This document shows positions 10,772-23,522 of a stretch of 64,000 nt of DNA, in pieces. Positions within the stretch are counted from its first letter, which is position 1, and the number at the start of each line of letters is the position of its first letter. Below the pieces are notes generated by a model. The model searched no databases, was not told the DNA's origin, and saw nothing but the letters and a program-made list of their open reading frames with translations. Where the stretch lies: positions 7,998,001 to 8,062,000 of the forward strand of contig JASJZC010000007.1 of assembly GCA_037178855.1 (NCBI GenBank), written 5' to 3'. The stretch comes from Oscheius sp. JU75. Lineage: Eukaryota > Nematoda > Chromadorea > Rhabditida > Rhabditidae. Both the position numbers and the translations under genes were made by a program.

Positions 10772-11915
10772 TTAGAAGTGTTCCGGAGCATGGTCTTCTT
10801 TGATATTCTCGACTTCACGAGCTGAAAAAGGATATTTAGATACCGGAGAGAGAGGCCGGTTACCCAGATCATGGATCTCGTCTTTGAGATGGTCACCAAT
10901 TCTCTTCAGCTCGCGGACAACCTTGGTCTGCTGGTGCTCGTACTGCAAGATAGAACAATTACTTTCAATTTTATCTGATACCAGTTTGTGGAACATGCAG
11001 AAATTGAGTAGCTCGTCGTCACCGTTCGGGCAGTCTTTGATTCCGTTGCAGAGATCCTCGTATCTGAACGTAATGTATATGGGACACAGCGTAACTCTTC
11101 TTTACCGAACACATGTGTAAGTACTCATATCTTGGCTGCTGGATGGACAGGCGTACATGGCAACATCAGGACCCATGTTCGAGCGTGTAGGACACTGCCG
11201 ACGAAGAACAGAGGGACGGACGTATGCCAGAGGCATCATGGCTTCCTCGTCGCTGAGAGTTACCGCATTTTCCTGAAAAACTTGACTTTGGGAACCGTCT
11301 ATTTAAGCTGTATGCATGTACTAATTACTGTACAATCTTGATCGGGCAGGACAGTAAAATAATAAAGTTGGATGCCTTAACATTCAGAATGAAACTGCTT
11401 TCGACCTCAATTCCACAGCTCAGTTTACGCTGAGCTGTGGAAATGCTTATTCTTCCAGCATATGCCGACAGCCTTGATATATTTCGAAGCAGACGGTACT
11501 CAAAACGATAAGTTTGACAGTTCCAGTATAGTCTATGTCTTTGACAATAGGCTGTGCTGACCGTAAACATATACATATTCGGCCGAGCCTACACTCCTCT
11601 TATATGCAGCTCTTTTGTAACACTACCTCCCCTAGGACCTCTTTAGGGTTGTTTTCCATAGATCTATATGACTTGCCTTTTTCTACCACATCTTGTTCCG
11701 CACTATCTCATATTAATTAGGTCTCGAACGTGTCTATATCGAGCCTCTTCCAGTTATTCAAGGCTGATGAGCTCCTAGATATAGTCGCCGCTGTATTAAA
11801 TTAGTGAAAAACGTGTGTAACGCTTGATAGTTCCACCAACCTTGACCCTGAGGGCGGAAGTAAGGCAGACGGACCCGAAGACGAGAAGAACAGTTCCGGT
11901 AACGGCGGTAGACAT
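10772..11915 (-). CDS. Small secreted protein with one LDL-receptor class A domain
   Basis: The ATG at 11915 starts a signal peptide (MSTAVTGTVLLVFGSVCLTSA). After a 568-base intron comes a linker with a dibasic site (AYVRPSVLRRQ), then a cysteine-rich module: YACPSSSQDMSTYTC, then VRYEDLCNGIKDCPNGDDE and LLNFC. CNGIKDC..GDDE is the calcium-binding half of an LDL-receptor class A repeat; the cysteine spacing is shorter than the standard six-cysteine form. A charged helix (QQTKVVRELKRIGDHLKDEI) and a short acidic tail ending APEHF follow. The total is about 150 residues. A signal peptide, dibasic site and single LDLa module resemble the arthropod prohormone-4/IDLSRF-type precursors, so a neuropeptide precursor role is possible but inferred. 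An ordinary small secreted LDLa protein is the alternative. Confidence 0.72.
11411..11442. repeat. Perfect 13-bp hairpin in intron 1 of the LDLa gene
   Basis: TTCCACAGCTCAG at 11411-11423 is followed by a six-base loop and its exact reverse complement at 11430-11442. Pairing stops immediately outside the arms. It lies in the large first intron of the gene at 10772-11915. It is too short for a microRNA precursor; role unknown. Confidence 0.8.
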
Positions 11916-14900
11916 GGTTAGGAAGGAGGACGGCTGAACTGTTATTTATGAGAATGGGTACTCGAAATAGCTGGAGTCGGAGAGAGAGAGAGACGCTAAT
12001 TATGAATAGCCCGAAAATTGACAGTATAGTAGACGGGAGGAGGGTAAGACATCATGTCGTGTCGGAATTTCTAATTTGTCAAAAGGCATCGAGAGATAAG
12101 GAAGACGGAAAACTAGAAAAGAAAGTGACAGGCTCGTGTTGCCTTTTATACCGTAGGCTTTCAAAAGGGGCGTGGTATTTATCCTTCATTTGGCATCCTA
12201 ATGAAGAACTGTGTGGGTTAAGCAGGTACGGGTCCGTATATATAGGACAGTCCGACGTCAAGAGCCACGCCTCTGTTGCCAATTTCCGCACTGCGAACAA
12301 GGCCGACAGGAAAAAGAGTGCATGGCCGCACAACGATTTTGCGCGTTTTTCCGACCATCACATGCACACTGAGCATGGGCCTAGGTCAAATGGTCACAAT
12401 GGAACAAGTCAGAACTTGCAAAAAAACCAAAAAGTCTAGAAACTAAAAACTAAGGCAGTAATGGAAGACACTGCGGTACGGTAGGGATGGATTAAAATAG
12501 CAGGCTATAGTGCTGTCTTTGGAGAGTATCGTAAAATAAATCCAAGGTTGGTGAGGTGTTGGTTATTGGAGGTCACACTTTTAGCAGTCTACTATTTTGA
12601 GCCAACTTTCGACTCAGCTTCAACAAATTAAGTTGGGTATTTGACCTACCAAATATTTTTCGTTATTAAGCGCAAGCTTGAGATGTTGTTACAACTGATC
12701 TACAGGCGTCTTCAACTCATTTTAGGTTTGAAACCTTGAGCTAATTTTCACTGCTGTAAGGTTCAGAGAATTGAACATTTCAACTCACTAACAGATCTAA
12801 CTCCGCGACGCACAAAAGGACAAATACATTACTCTGAGAGTCATACGATAAACTTTCCATGTTCAGTCGCAACAGTGTTTAAGATGTTCCACAGCTATTA
12901 ATATAAGTCGTTCTCAGTAACTATACGATCTCTTTGGTACTGCAAACTTCCGCCGTGCAAAAATTTGTACTCGCGCGAACTTGTACTCGCTGTTCACCAT
13001 TTGACACATTTCCGCATCGAAAGAAACCAGAAAAAAGTTGCTATAATGATGCTGACTGTGTGGGTGTAGCAGGTAAGAAAAGGAAGCAAACATCCAATGT
13101 AACCCTGTTCTTTTTGCTTTCATACGTTTTTATCAAACGGAATCAGGAAGCCTTTCAGCAAAATAGCAACAAAATTGCAGTAGTTAATCCCAATTTAAGA
13201 TCAGTTCAGAAGACCTGCAGGAATTGAAAATATGGCCAAATTAGTGAGGTAGCCGTTACGCCATTGAAACCGTCAAGGATCCTCAATTTGTCTGGAAGCC
13301 TGTACTTTTCTAAAATTAGGGATAAGAAGCCACTTTGCTACGAAATTTCGTTTAAGGACAACGTCAATTTCTTTAAAGAAGTGGGCTACTGATTGCGTCG
13401 TCGGTTGGGATATTCCGCCTCAAATTTTGCAGCCCAGTCTCGGAAAAACTATGGAAGCATGTAGTTATAATTTGACTAAAGATCTGACATCCTACGGTAG
13501 TCGGTTCGAAAGGGCAACTAACATTTGAAAAGAAAGTCATACGCGGATAATTAATTCGAAAACAGGATTAACCTTGGCATAACTAATTTATATTGGATAA
13601 TACGTGAGGGGGGTGCACAAAAAGGCTAATAAGGTTATGGTCATGAGACTGGATAGATTGCTACCAGACTCTGCACAGTAATAAGTTCAAGCGGATTAAC
13701 TGAAACTCTTATGTTTTGTGCTAGAAAATTTGGTGTATTGAAGAAGCTGTAGTGAGCGTGTATTAAAAATGAGTCATCCCAAATCGGAACAGAGTACAGA
13801 AATGATATCGAAGCAGTTTACGCCTTTGTTCGTTTGATGAAAACATCATTGTCAGCTTTTCCGAGTCTATTTTCACCTCTCTGACCTCATTTTTGCGTTA
13901 AAGGTCCTGCATGAGCTCCATGCCCTATGATGACAAGCGGAAATTGATCCGAACACAAGGATGTTGCCATTCCGAGAAAAAGGTCTTTTTGATGTGACCA
14001 TGCATGAATGCGAGGTAAAAACGGCTCTTTTGATTCATGATCAAAAGGCAAAGGCTAAGAAATGATGCTTTCATGTTTATTCATTTTTTGAACTGATCAA
14101 ATGGCCACTAAACAAGAAACTTCACTCTTTGGAAAGATGGTTGCTGTACGCAACAGCTATTCAGGCGTATTTTCATAAACGCAAACGCACTCAACTCCAG
14201 TAAAATTGCATTTGGGGATGCAGCTAGTGAAAGTACCTTACAACAAACTTCACCAGCTTGACTAGACATGCTCTGAACCGTCTGTCCGACAGTTGTTCAG
14301 TTAATGTTCACTCGTCTGCTCGCCTAAAAAAAATTGCTTACTGAAGGTTTAGTCCAATTCGAAATAGAGGCTCGTAAATATTTACTTTGAGGCTTACGCA
14401 ATCTTTTTCGAAAAGGTTGCAATGTCCGTTTCCATCGTCCAGTGATGCGTTGGAACTGTTAGTCCGACAGAGGTTCTAAAGAGTACCAGCATGTTTATTG
14501 AAACTATATCAGAATGCTTAAACACATGCTGGAGAACAACATTGTTTGCTTCGGACACTGGTAGCTTAGTTGGTTCGGTCGTTTCAAAACCTACAGCCAT
14601 TGGACGTTCAATTGACGTTCATCTTTGCTTTAAGCCTTCTGCAAGCCTTTTGGATGGGAAGCCACACAGCGAGTCTACCAGCGTACTTTGCTCTTGCTTT
14701 TCTTTGGATCATTCTATTCTTGTTTCATGGAAATGTTTTGTTGAGAAACTTGTCATTGAACAGTCATGGCCTTGTTATCCCATTTTTCATTAGAGATGGC
14801 CGTTTTCTCCAAAAAACAATCCCATCAAAACAGCTGAGTAAGATTTACTTAGATTTCCTGTTCTCTTTGAACGGATTGGTGGTCAACTGTTTGTGCTAGC

Positions 14901-15561
14901 AAGGCGATCGTCGCATTCCCGCATAATCAGCTGCATCTGTCAGCTGATCACCGGGGACTCTAAACCGTGTGTTTTCAACTATTTGATAAGGGATAGGAGC
15001 CGAATACGTGAGCGCCTTGTCAGCAAATGTCATTTTCAACGTGCCATTTTATCTCCCACTAGGTTTTTACACCAATCTCGTTTGAAATTAAAGAAAAGCG
15101 TGAAATGCTTCCCATAATGACCTACTGCCATAAAATGTCTACGAGAAAGAAAAGAATATCGATTTTGGGACTGAAGAACGCGTAAACAAGTCCTTAAAAA
15201 GTTTTACAGGTGCTTTTCACGTTCACCTTTTTGTTATTATTGTGATATAATTGCTTGGTGGAACGTTTTTGAAACCATTTTCTCTCAAACGCGCAATAAG
15301 CACCAGCTGATGATGCTGATCTTTTGGTTTCCCGCGTTCCAATTGTTCTCTCTTCTCTGGAAAACCGTATTTCTTGATCATACACTTTTGATTCCCCCTC
15401 TGACAATATTTCTTGTTTACTTGGTCAAATAAAAAACAAGTTAGCTTTTCCCCCAATGAAATTGCCGCGCAATTGGATCTCCATTTGGTCTGTACTGTTT
15501 TCGCCTTTTTGGCAGGATTATGAGTCATGGAATGTTAGTAGCATCGTATCATACAGGCGTC
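11916..15561. other. 3.6 kb spacer between divergent genes
   Basis: This is the shared upstream region of the LDLa gene (-) and NRAMP (+). Open frames (for example 11948-12439 and 14491-14899) have no recognisable motif or consistent splice context. A short GA microsatellite lies near 11981-11994. A perfect tRNA A-box-like string near 14562 lacks the rest of a tRNA. I see no supported gene. Confidence 0.4.
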
Positions 15562-18500
15562 ATGGAGGAGGTGGGTAACATTCGTACGCCGGGAGAAGAC
15601 GAACGCGCCGGTCCCAGTGCAGACCCGCTCGACGACGGATTCATGCATTCTGATGACGTGGAGTTGGTTGAAATTCCCAAAGAGGATGGGGTAAGTTAGT
15701 GTCTAACAAGAAAACCACAAAATGGTGTAATAGATTAACTCAACCAGCGCGTACTAGCCGGTTTGCTGATCTACACTGATCTCCGAGAGGTATTTTCCCA
15801 GGAAATTGAGTGCTACGAAAAATATCGATGTAACTGAACTGACCTTATTAATTTAGAAATACCAAAACATTAGTATAACAAAGTTCAAGTTTCCGATTCT
15901 TGCAGCAAAGCACAAATAGAGGCACTCGGATGGGGTTTGCCTGGACAACAATAAAAGCGCATATCTTATATCGTACATCAGAACGCCAGTAGCTTCGTCT
16001 TTTGTGAGCAGAAAAGTGTTTTTGTACTGGTGAGCATTGCTGAGCTTAGGCAAATAAAACTACACCACCCCGACAGATGGGCTACTACATAGTACAAACT
16101 GCTGGTCTACTTTGAAAACTGTCAATAGTGGCGGGATGAGTTCGATTCTGGTCAAAAGTTTAGTAACCCTTGGTTAAACGACCGCTTCAGAGCAGATCTT
16201 CCTTTTAACCACCAATGTCTTTTTTCAGAAGTACTTCTCATTCAAAAAGCTATGGGCCTTCACTGGACCCGGATTTTTAATGAGCATCGCTTACTTGGAT
16301 CCAGGAAACATCGAGAGTGACTTACAATCCGGAGCAAAAGCACAATACAAGGTACCTGATAACCACTTACAGCTTTATCTTTCTTTTGAAGCTGCTATGG
16401 GTTTTACTCTCCGCTCACATCATGGGAATGCTACTTCAAAGAATGTCTGCAAGACTAGGAGTTGTCAGTGGAAAACACATGGCTGAGGTCAGGGAGTTAC
16501 TATATTCTTCACATTTTAAGTTTAGGTGGCCTACTCGTTCTATCCAAAAGTTCCAAGACTTATACTGTGGGTCATGATAGAGATTGCGATCATTTGCAGT
16601 GATATGCAAGAAGTAATTGGGACGGCGATTGCTATCTACCTATTAAGTAGAGGAGCGTGAGTGAAATTTGAATCGGATATAATTTGTGATAATCCCTTTT
16701 TTAGAATCCCATTATATGTTGGAGTGTTGATTACCATTCTGGATACATTCACCTTCCTATTCATAGACAAATACGGAGTCAGAAAACTGGAGTTCATCTT
16801 TGGTCTGCTGATCAGTACCATGGCTATTTCTTTCGGGTATGAGGTGAGTCAATGTTATTATCCCCCTCATCATGTTTTCCGGCTTATTTTAGTACTTTAC
16901 TGTGGCTCCGTCGTTTACCAAAGTTCTTGCCGGCGTCTTTATTCCCTGGTGTGAGGGATGCGGAAAGGAGGAATTCTTGCAAGGAATTTCGGTCGTTGGT
17001 GCAGTGATCATGCCACATAACTTGTATCTTCACTCCGCTCTTGTCAAGGTGACTTTGTGACCCGCATACGAAACACACTCTTTCAGAGCAGGAAAATTGA
17101 CAGGAAGGAAAAGAAACGCGTCAGTGAGGCCAACTTCTATTACACAATCGAGTCCGCTGTTGCCCTGACCGTCAGCTTTTTTATCAACCTGTTTGTTGTT
17201 GCCGTGTTTGCTCACGGCCTTTATCAGAAGACGAACGAACAAGTGGTGAGACATTACTTCTACTAGTTTGACCTTAAACACTAAGTAATGGGGGTTACAT
17301 TATAATTTAAGATAAGCTGGAAGACTCAAAGTTCGGAAAACATCTTTTTTTTCATTTTTGAATCTTCCTTTTCTACCTTTTCTTAAACACTCAGTTGTGT
17401 TTATTTGGAGAAACATACCAACAAAGGAGTACATTCTCTAAGTAGAAGCCCTGTCTTGGACAAATCATCTTTTTACGGATGGCTTAAACGGTAGCAACAT
17501 TTTATGAAGAATAATTGGAACCAACCTGATATAAAACGTTTCAAACTTTTTAATCCCTCATCCTAAGAAACTGTAAAGTTGTAAAACTTATAAACAAAAC
17601 AGAAATTTGGTTTTTTATTCTGTACTAATCATCCGCTTCCGCGCAAAGAAAAATGCTAAAGAATGCAAAGTGAGTCAACAGAACACTTCTGCAGAGACAC
17701 AAAGATATTTTGCAGAGAGATAGCTGTGATGCTAGACATGGAATTCCGGATCCAAATGCTTTCCCAAGGAACAACGAAACAGTCGAAGCGGATATCTACA
17801 AGGTATGGAAAAACATATAGTCAAAAAGTATGTTTTAGGCAGGCATGTTCTTGGGATGTGAATTTGGACTGGCAGCCCTGTACGTTTGGGCTATCGGAAT
17901 ACTGGCAGCCGGGCAAAGTTCGACCATGACTGGCACCTATGCAGGACAATTTGTGATGGAGGTGAGTGCTATTTCAGGACAATCTAAACAAAATTACTTG
18001 CTCTTCGGGGAAACAGCGCGAGCAAATGGAAACATTTGCAGCGTCGTCAGGAGGAAGTTGCAAAGTTAAGCAGCTCCTTAACCCGTTAAGTCTGTAAAAC
18101 GTGTTAAATGGTTCAAATTTAAGGGCTTTATCCAACTGACATGGCCGAAATGGAAAAGAGTCCTTTTCACTCGAGCTATCGCAATTGCTCCAACTTTAGC
18201 CGTAACCTTTTTGGCCAAAGGAGTCTACAACCTGACGGGTCAGTTTCTTATTTTATCCGGTCCAATAAAAACATGTTTCAGGCATGAACGATCTACTGAA
18301 CTGCGTCCAAATGATTCAGCTACCCTTTGCACTTATTCCCATTATTACTTTCACGTCGAGCCGCAAAATAATGCACGACTTCCGCAGTTCAAGGTAGATT
18401 AGAATAGCCCAGCTTCCTATCTAAAGATATTCAGGGCTTTTCAAGTATTTGCACTTAGTGCATCCGCAGTCATCCTGTCCATCAACGTGTACTTTATACT

Positions 18501-18798
18501 CGACTACGTAACCGAGCAACTCGGAACGGCTTGGTATGTGTTTTTAGGATTAGCAGTTCCTACTGTAGCATATGTGCTCTTTATTATCTACTTGGTAAGC
18601 GGATCAAATGGAAAGTAATTACCGGGACTCTTTTAGACAATCTATTGCCTGGTCGCATGCGGACTGATTAACGAGGACTTGCGAATCTACGGCTTCAACT
18701 TCAAAAAGACATATGAGAATGACGCTCCTTGGCTGCTTATAAAAGAACGGGATAATGAAGGCTTCGACGACTCTACGGAAAGAAACGACTCACTTTAA
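15562..18798 (+). CDS. NRAMP divalent metal transporter (SLC11/SMF type)
   Basis: A proton-coupled importer of manganese, iron and related divalent metals across plasma or endolysosomal membranes. The signature metal-site motifs are present: DPGNIESD in helix 1 (near 16300) and [12 protein letters not shown] in helix 6 (near 17010). Flanking hydrophobic helices follow family order, including [61 protein letters not shown] and the last helices [19 protein letters not shown] and [11 protein letters not shown]. The N-terminus ([14 protein letters not shown]) and C-terminus ([17 protein letters not shown]) are acidic and cytoplasmic by family topology. Introns are short except one of about 470 bases (about 17245-17719) before [11 protein letters not shown]. 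Length is in the usual range of about 500-570 residues. The gene ends tail to tail with the SLC16-type transporter. Identification is firm; the paralogue is not resolved. Confidence 0.95.
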
Positions 18799-19461
18799 AT
18801 AATTACGGTTTCGCTACATGTACATATGTAAATGTAACTAATGAATGCCTTGTTGACTATAGAGAAGTGTTTATGGCCACTGTCTGTAGTCAGACTTGTA
18901 TGTCTTCTATTTCATTTCATTTGGTCTGGACGGCTAAAATACGGATAGGTCAGACTCTAGGAACGTGAAAATCTTTACAAACTGATTCGGTATCATCATT
19001 CACAAGTTTCTTTCCTCCGCACATTTCCGGGAAACAGGAGGCGACACGGCGTCACAGTATGCGACCATACCTACTCAAGAAAATCACCAGTGTTCTTGTT
19101 GAGGATGTAACCATGCTGCACAGCAACAAATTTCACACGATCTCCACAGGTAAAAACGTCCAGCTATGCTAGAATATCTTTGAGGGGTTAATGCTGTGAT
19201 CCCGTATCTAGTATCCCAAAGAAATTATTTGACTTTTCTTTCCCTGTGTCATCTGCACTATTAGCTAGACACTCCAGACCAAAAAAGAAACAGCGCATTG
19301 CCATTTCGCGAAAACGAGTCAATCAGCAATATGATGCTGTGCACAAACAAAGAAAGGGCATTTTACAGACAAAACACTATTTCGTGTTCAATAATTTAAT
19401 AAGCTATGGCAATTATTTAAGACGAAAAATTGGTAATCAACATGACTCATCGGTAGAAAAC
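18799..19461. other. Spacer between convergent transporter genes
   Basis: 3' flanks of two tail-to-tail genes. No gene is visible; an open frame entering from 19246 on + is the shadow of the SLC16 terminal exon. Confidence 0.4.
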
Positions 19462-21941
19462 TTAGGCTTCGGCAAGCCTCTGAAGCTCAACATCGGTAGC
19501 AGCATCTCCAGGAGCGGCGTTTTTCATCAGAGCACGACGCTCTTCCCATCCACGCAACCTTCGGAGAGGGAAGCACATGGCTCCACTGATAGCCATCACG
19601 GTTCCGAGGATGTAGAAGGACATATCGAAGCTACCAGTCATGTCCTTCACAGAGGCTGAAAATGATCATGCAAGCCTTTTTCTGTCGTTTCTTACCAGCA
19701 ATGGGAACACCAGCCACGGCTCCAACACCCATGAAAGTCATGAGAATTCCGAAGGCGTTAGAAAGCTTCTCGAGGCCGAAGAGCTCAACGCAAATGATTG
19801 AACGTAGTGCAGCAAAGCAGGCTAAAACATCTTTGTTGAGGCTAATTTGCTACATCAATTACCCAATCCAGCGGCAAAAGGAACACAGAATATGATGTAC
19901 ATCCAGAATTGTGTGTATAAGGGGATCGTAAAGGTGGCGATTCCAGCGATGGTGATGCAGAGATTGGAGACAAAGAGGGCATCAACAGACGGTTGGTCTG
20001 CGATCCATCTGGGCTTTCATATAAAAAGATAAGCGTAGATCCTACCCGCAAAAAATCCTTGCAGCAATGTTCAAGACTCCGATGACAGCAATGGGAAGAG
20101 CTTTCTGTCCGTCAGTGATACCCTCGATCTTTTCCATCATGTTGCTCAAGTAGTTGAAAGGAACGTAGAAGCAGATCATGGTCAAGAAACCGCTGATAGC
20201 CAAGATGATGAAGGAAGGAGAACCGAGAAGACTGGGATCCAGGAGAGCTTTGAGGGTCTGAAAGCAGCTTTTAACAGGAAAGTATGAGAAAATTTACTTC
20301 ATTGAGATCGCTTCTCCAAGTTCTTGGTTGAGAGGAAGTTTCACCTTCTTGAGGGAGACCAACTTGACTGAGGTAGACTTGAGACTGGTGTTTTTCGGAG
20401 GTAGAGTCGGAGCGAGAGCGGTGACTAACTGAAATACAAAGATTATTAAGGAAAGAAATATTTTAAAGATCATGCGGTTTCATGCAGAGAGCAAACAAAT
20501 GGAAAGCACTCAAAAATTTTACCAGTTGAGTTTGTACGGGTGCGGGGTTCTCCACCTAAACATGATTTAAATACCTGTATGACGAAACGACTACTAACAA
20601 GTACAGAGAATCGAAAAACCACCTACCAGAGCGAGTCCTCTCCCTGTGAGCCAAGTTGGAGAGAGATCCAGAGTAAAAGGCGTCAGCTTTAGAGAGAGGC
20701 CTGTTAAGATCACGAACAGTATCGCGAGCGACAGCTTCAGCTAGCTCGTGCTGGGAGCCGGATCTGACCTGTATCTCAAAATAAGCCAATACTCAAAAGA
20801 CGTACCGCAGCATTCTGGGCGTGATGTTCGACAGTAGCCTTAGCAAGACTCAGTGAGTCAAGACGAGGTCTTGGCTCGACATGTCCAGTCAGCTTACCAC
20901 CAACAGCAGCGGAATCCTTCCTCGAAGCGACCTCTTTCTCGGCGATTTCGGTAGCCTACAACACAAACATTGTCTAGAAACAATGAAATGGTACCTTGTT
21001 CATCTGGTCCTTCGTTGGCTGAACCTTCTTGTAGGCGAGTGCAGAGATGATAGGAAAGAGAGATAGGAAGGCGAGGTAGATCAAGAATGTTTTCCAGTTG
21101 CTGTTGAGGAAATCTCGAACGTAGGGGTTGATCTAAATTTTGTTTGTTAAAGAATGAGTGATTTCTTACTGTAGCGAAGAGAGTTGTACCAATTCCAGAA
21201 CCACAGACAGCCAATCCAGTGGCGAGAGATCGTTTTTCAGAGAAATATTGGGAGATGACGACAATTGCAGGTAGGTAGATCAGACCGAATCCGACTCCTG
21301 GAGGAAAAGTTTCAAAGCGAAGTTAGAAAGGGTACCTCCAATGAGGCCGAAAGTGATGTAAAGAATGTAGACTTGAGGAGCCACAGTGGATGCGATGAAT
21401 CCGAAGAAGGACATCACACTTCCAATAATGACTACAGTTCGACAGCCGTAGAGATTACACAGGGCGGAAGCAACCGGGCCTAGAACAATCTTAAAATCCG
21501 AAAAGAATCAAATTTACCAGCCAGAAGATAGCTTCCACTGAGAATGGACATGGTCAAGGAGACGGCAGTCTCACTGGTACCGAAGGATGCCTGCCACAGA
21601 GGGAGAAGAATGGCTCCTGCGGTGAAGATGACACCATCGACGATGACATTGGCCAAGAAGGAAGCCAAAACGACAACCCACCCATAGCCACCTGGAACAT
21701 ATTTCCAATTAGAACGCTTTGCTCCTTGGGCTACTCGACAGCATCACACATTTACGACACATGACGCCCTTCCCGACAGCCTGCTGGACCTCACATTAAT
21801 CAGGGAGCGTTTTTGTTGGACGACGCACCGGAAAGGCCGAAAAACAAGAAGGAAGAATGACTCACCGTCGAGAGGCTTGGCAATGAAGGCATCCTCACAC
21901 CGTCGCTCCTCGTCTTCGAGTTTCTTTTCAGAGTCACCCAT
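19462..21941 (-). CDS. Monocarboxylate-type MFS transporter (SLC16 family)
   Basis: A 12-helix major-facilitator protein expected to move lactate, pyruvate or related monocarboxylates, or in some members other small organic solutes, with protons. The SLC16 signature DGGYGWVVVLASF, split by an intron after its first glycine codon base, precedes helix 1. Helix 8 keeps the family arginine in NIAARIFCGWIAD. Helices include GGVGFGLIYLPAIVVISQYF (loop 4-5 signature) and PSFIILAISGFLTMICFYV. The long charged loop between helices 6 and 7 (about 20950-20300) carries QHELAEAVARDTVRDLNRPL and many basic and acidic residues, as is usual. The start at 21941 directly follows an ATTATAG acceptor-like site. 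The C-terminus is PGDAATDVELQRLAEA. The family is firm; substrate is not predictable from sequence. Confidence 0.92.
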
Positions 21942-23522
21942 CTATAATTTGGAGCGTTAGACAAGCGAGAGCTCAAAAGGCAGACTAATAATGAACTAAT
22001 AACGAATCTGTATGGCCAAAAATGAAATAAACATGAGAGATGTCTATTGAGAAAATCACGCATTTCCCCTTTTGATAGACGTAAACATGTGTAGAAAATC
22101 GATCAACAGTCAACACAGTGCTGCTTTTCGAAGCAGAGCCGCCAGCTGGGACAAAAGAGCGAGACCGGGGACAGTTTTACAAGTAGCGAGTTAGTTTTTT
22201 CTCGACTTGGAGCGGTGCAAACCTCCTCAGGGAGCAGATAAGCGGCCTACGGGCAACAAGAAGAGAGGCAATCTTGATAAGCTCTGTCTGCCCTTACCTG
22301 AGTGACAAAATATGGGGCCTATTCCTAGAATCGGACTTTACACTTACCGTCCTAGTACAGACTAATTCTACCCAATTTTTGTAGGCAGGCTTGAAATACC
22401 GCAGCATCATTTTTTCGATGAAGTGACTGCGTGGTAAATGTTTAAGGAGCTCAGCGAAAAATATACGTCATTAATGACAAAACATAGCAAATCAACGGAT
22501 TGTGAGAGTATGTAAATGAGGCTCTCAAGACAATACAGTTGGTCTCGCGTGTGTGAAGCACGTTTCAACCTAATCTGCAAACATTGTGTCTTCCCGTTGC
22601 GCGGTGATAATATGGGGGTCAAAGCGTGGGCTTCCAGTCAGATTGGCACTGTGGTCAATGGAATGAAAACGTTATTGGGAGAGACGAAATTGTACACCGG
22701 GTGCGGTGCGATAGAGAGCCAATGGCACTTTTGTTGCAAACACGTGCGGTGGGGCGAGCAGAGAAAAGGGTGGATCACCTTTTTTCTCTTCTAATAGATT
22801 GTCGATCGAGGATAAGAGAAAAAGGGAGGATGGGTATGTGTTATACTTCGGAATTTGCAAAGAGAGAGTGCGATGAACGGCTGCATCAATAAATGACATG
22901 TTCTGACCGGGGGCAGACGTAGTGGGTGGTCAGCTGTTCCGATACCTCCACATGTGAAAGGAGTAAACAAAAGCGTAGACAACAGTTTTGAAATTGAACC
23001 TCAGACAGTCATAAATTTTCACACATCTGGTGCCGGCGGCTTGGAGACAGGATACCCTCACCTTCCTCTCTCAAAATATAGCACTTGATAAGCGGAGACC
23101 CACTCAAAATGAGCCAGCCATTAATACGGCGAGTAATATTACAAACCCGACCTTTTTCTTTCACATTTAAAAATAATTTTCTGAAAACAGTCTTTGAAAA
23201 ATTATGGCTTTACCGGCCAAAATCTTGCTCATTGCTTGGCTTGAATTCTGGCTTAGGAACCGGCTTCCCGCGTATCAATTCAGATCGGACAACAGAGCGT
23301 AAAATTCCACCCTTCATAATATTGATCCTGTCTGCAATATTTTTTACAATTCTTTGCTGATTCATTCTGCGTAATAAAATTGAAACACTTGTGAAACTAA
23401 TGAGCATGTAGAAGAAATGGGTGTACTTTCTGAAAAAAGTCTAACAAGGTCTGGTGTGGACTGATTCATGCATCTGTTGACTGAAGAATAATGGGTACAG
23501 AAAAGAGAGAAAAGAGAGAGAC
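21942..23522. other. 1.6 kb spacer, no supported gene
   Basis: Upstream of the SLC16 gene and downstream of the nuclear receptor. Frames here are short. A stretch near 23210-23340 on the - strand faintly resembles a nuclear-receptor hinge (KPVPKPEFKPS) but is not supportable. Confidence 0.35.

Noticed and set aside
11411..11442. microRNA precursor
   Set aside because: The stem is only 13 base pairs and pairing does not extend beyond it.
14550..14620. tRNA-like A box (TAGCTTAGTTGG)
   Set aside because: The string matches the A-box consensus, but there is no B box at the right distance and no foldable cloverleaf or acceptor stem around it.
23210..23407. Possible second nuclear-receptor remnant on the - strand (KPVPKPEFKPS)
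   Set aside because: Only a weak proline-rich hinge-like match; the zinc-finger cysteines are not recoverable in any frame.
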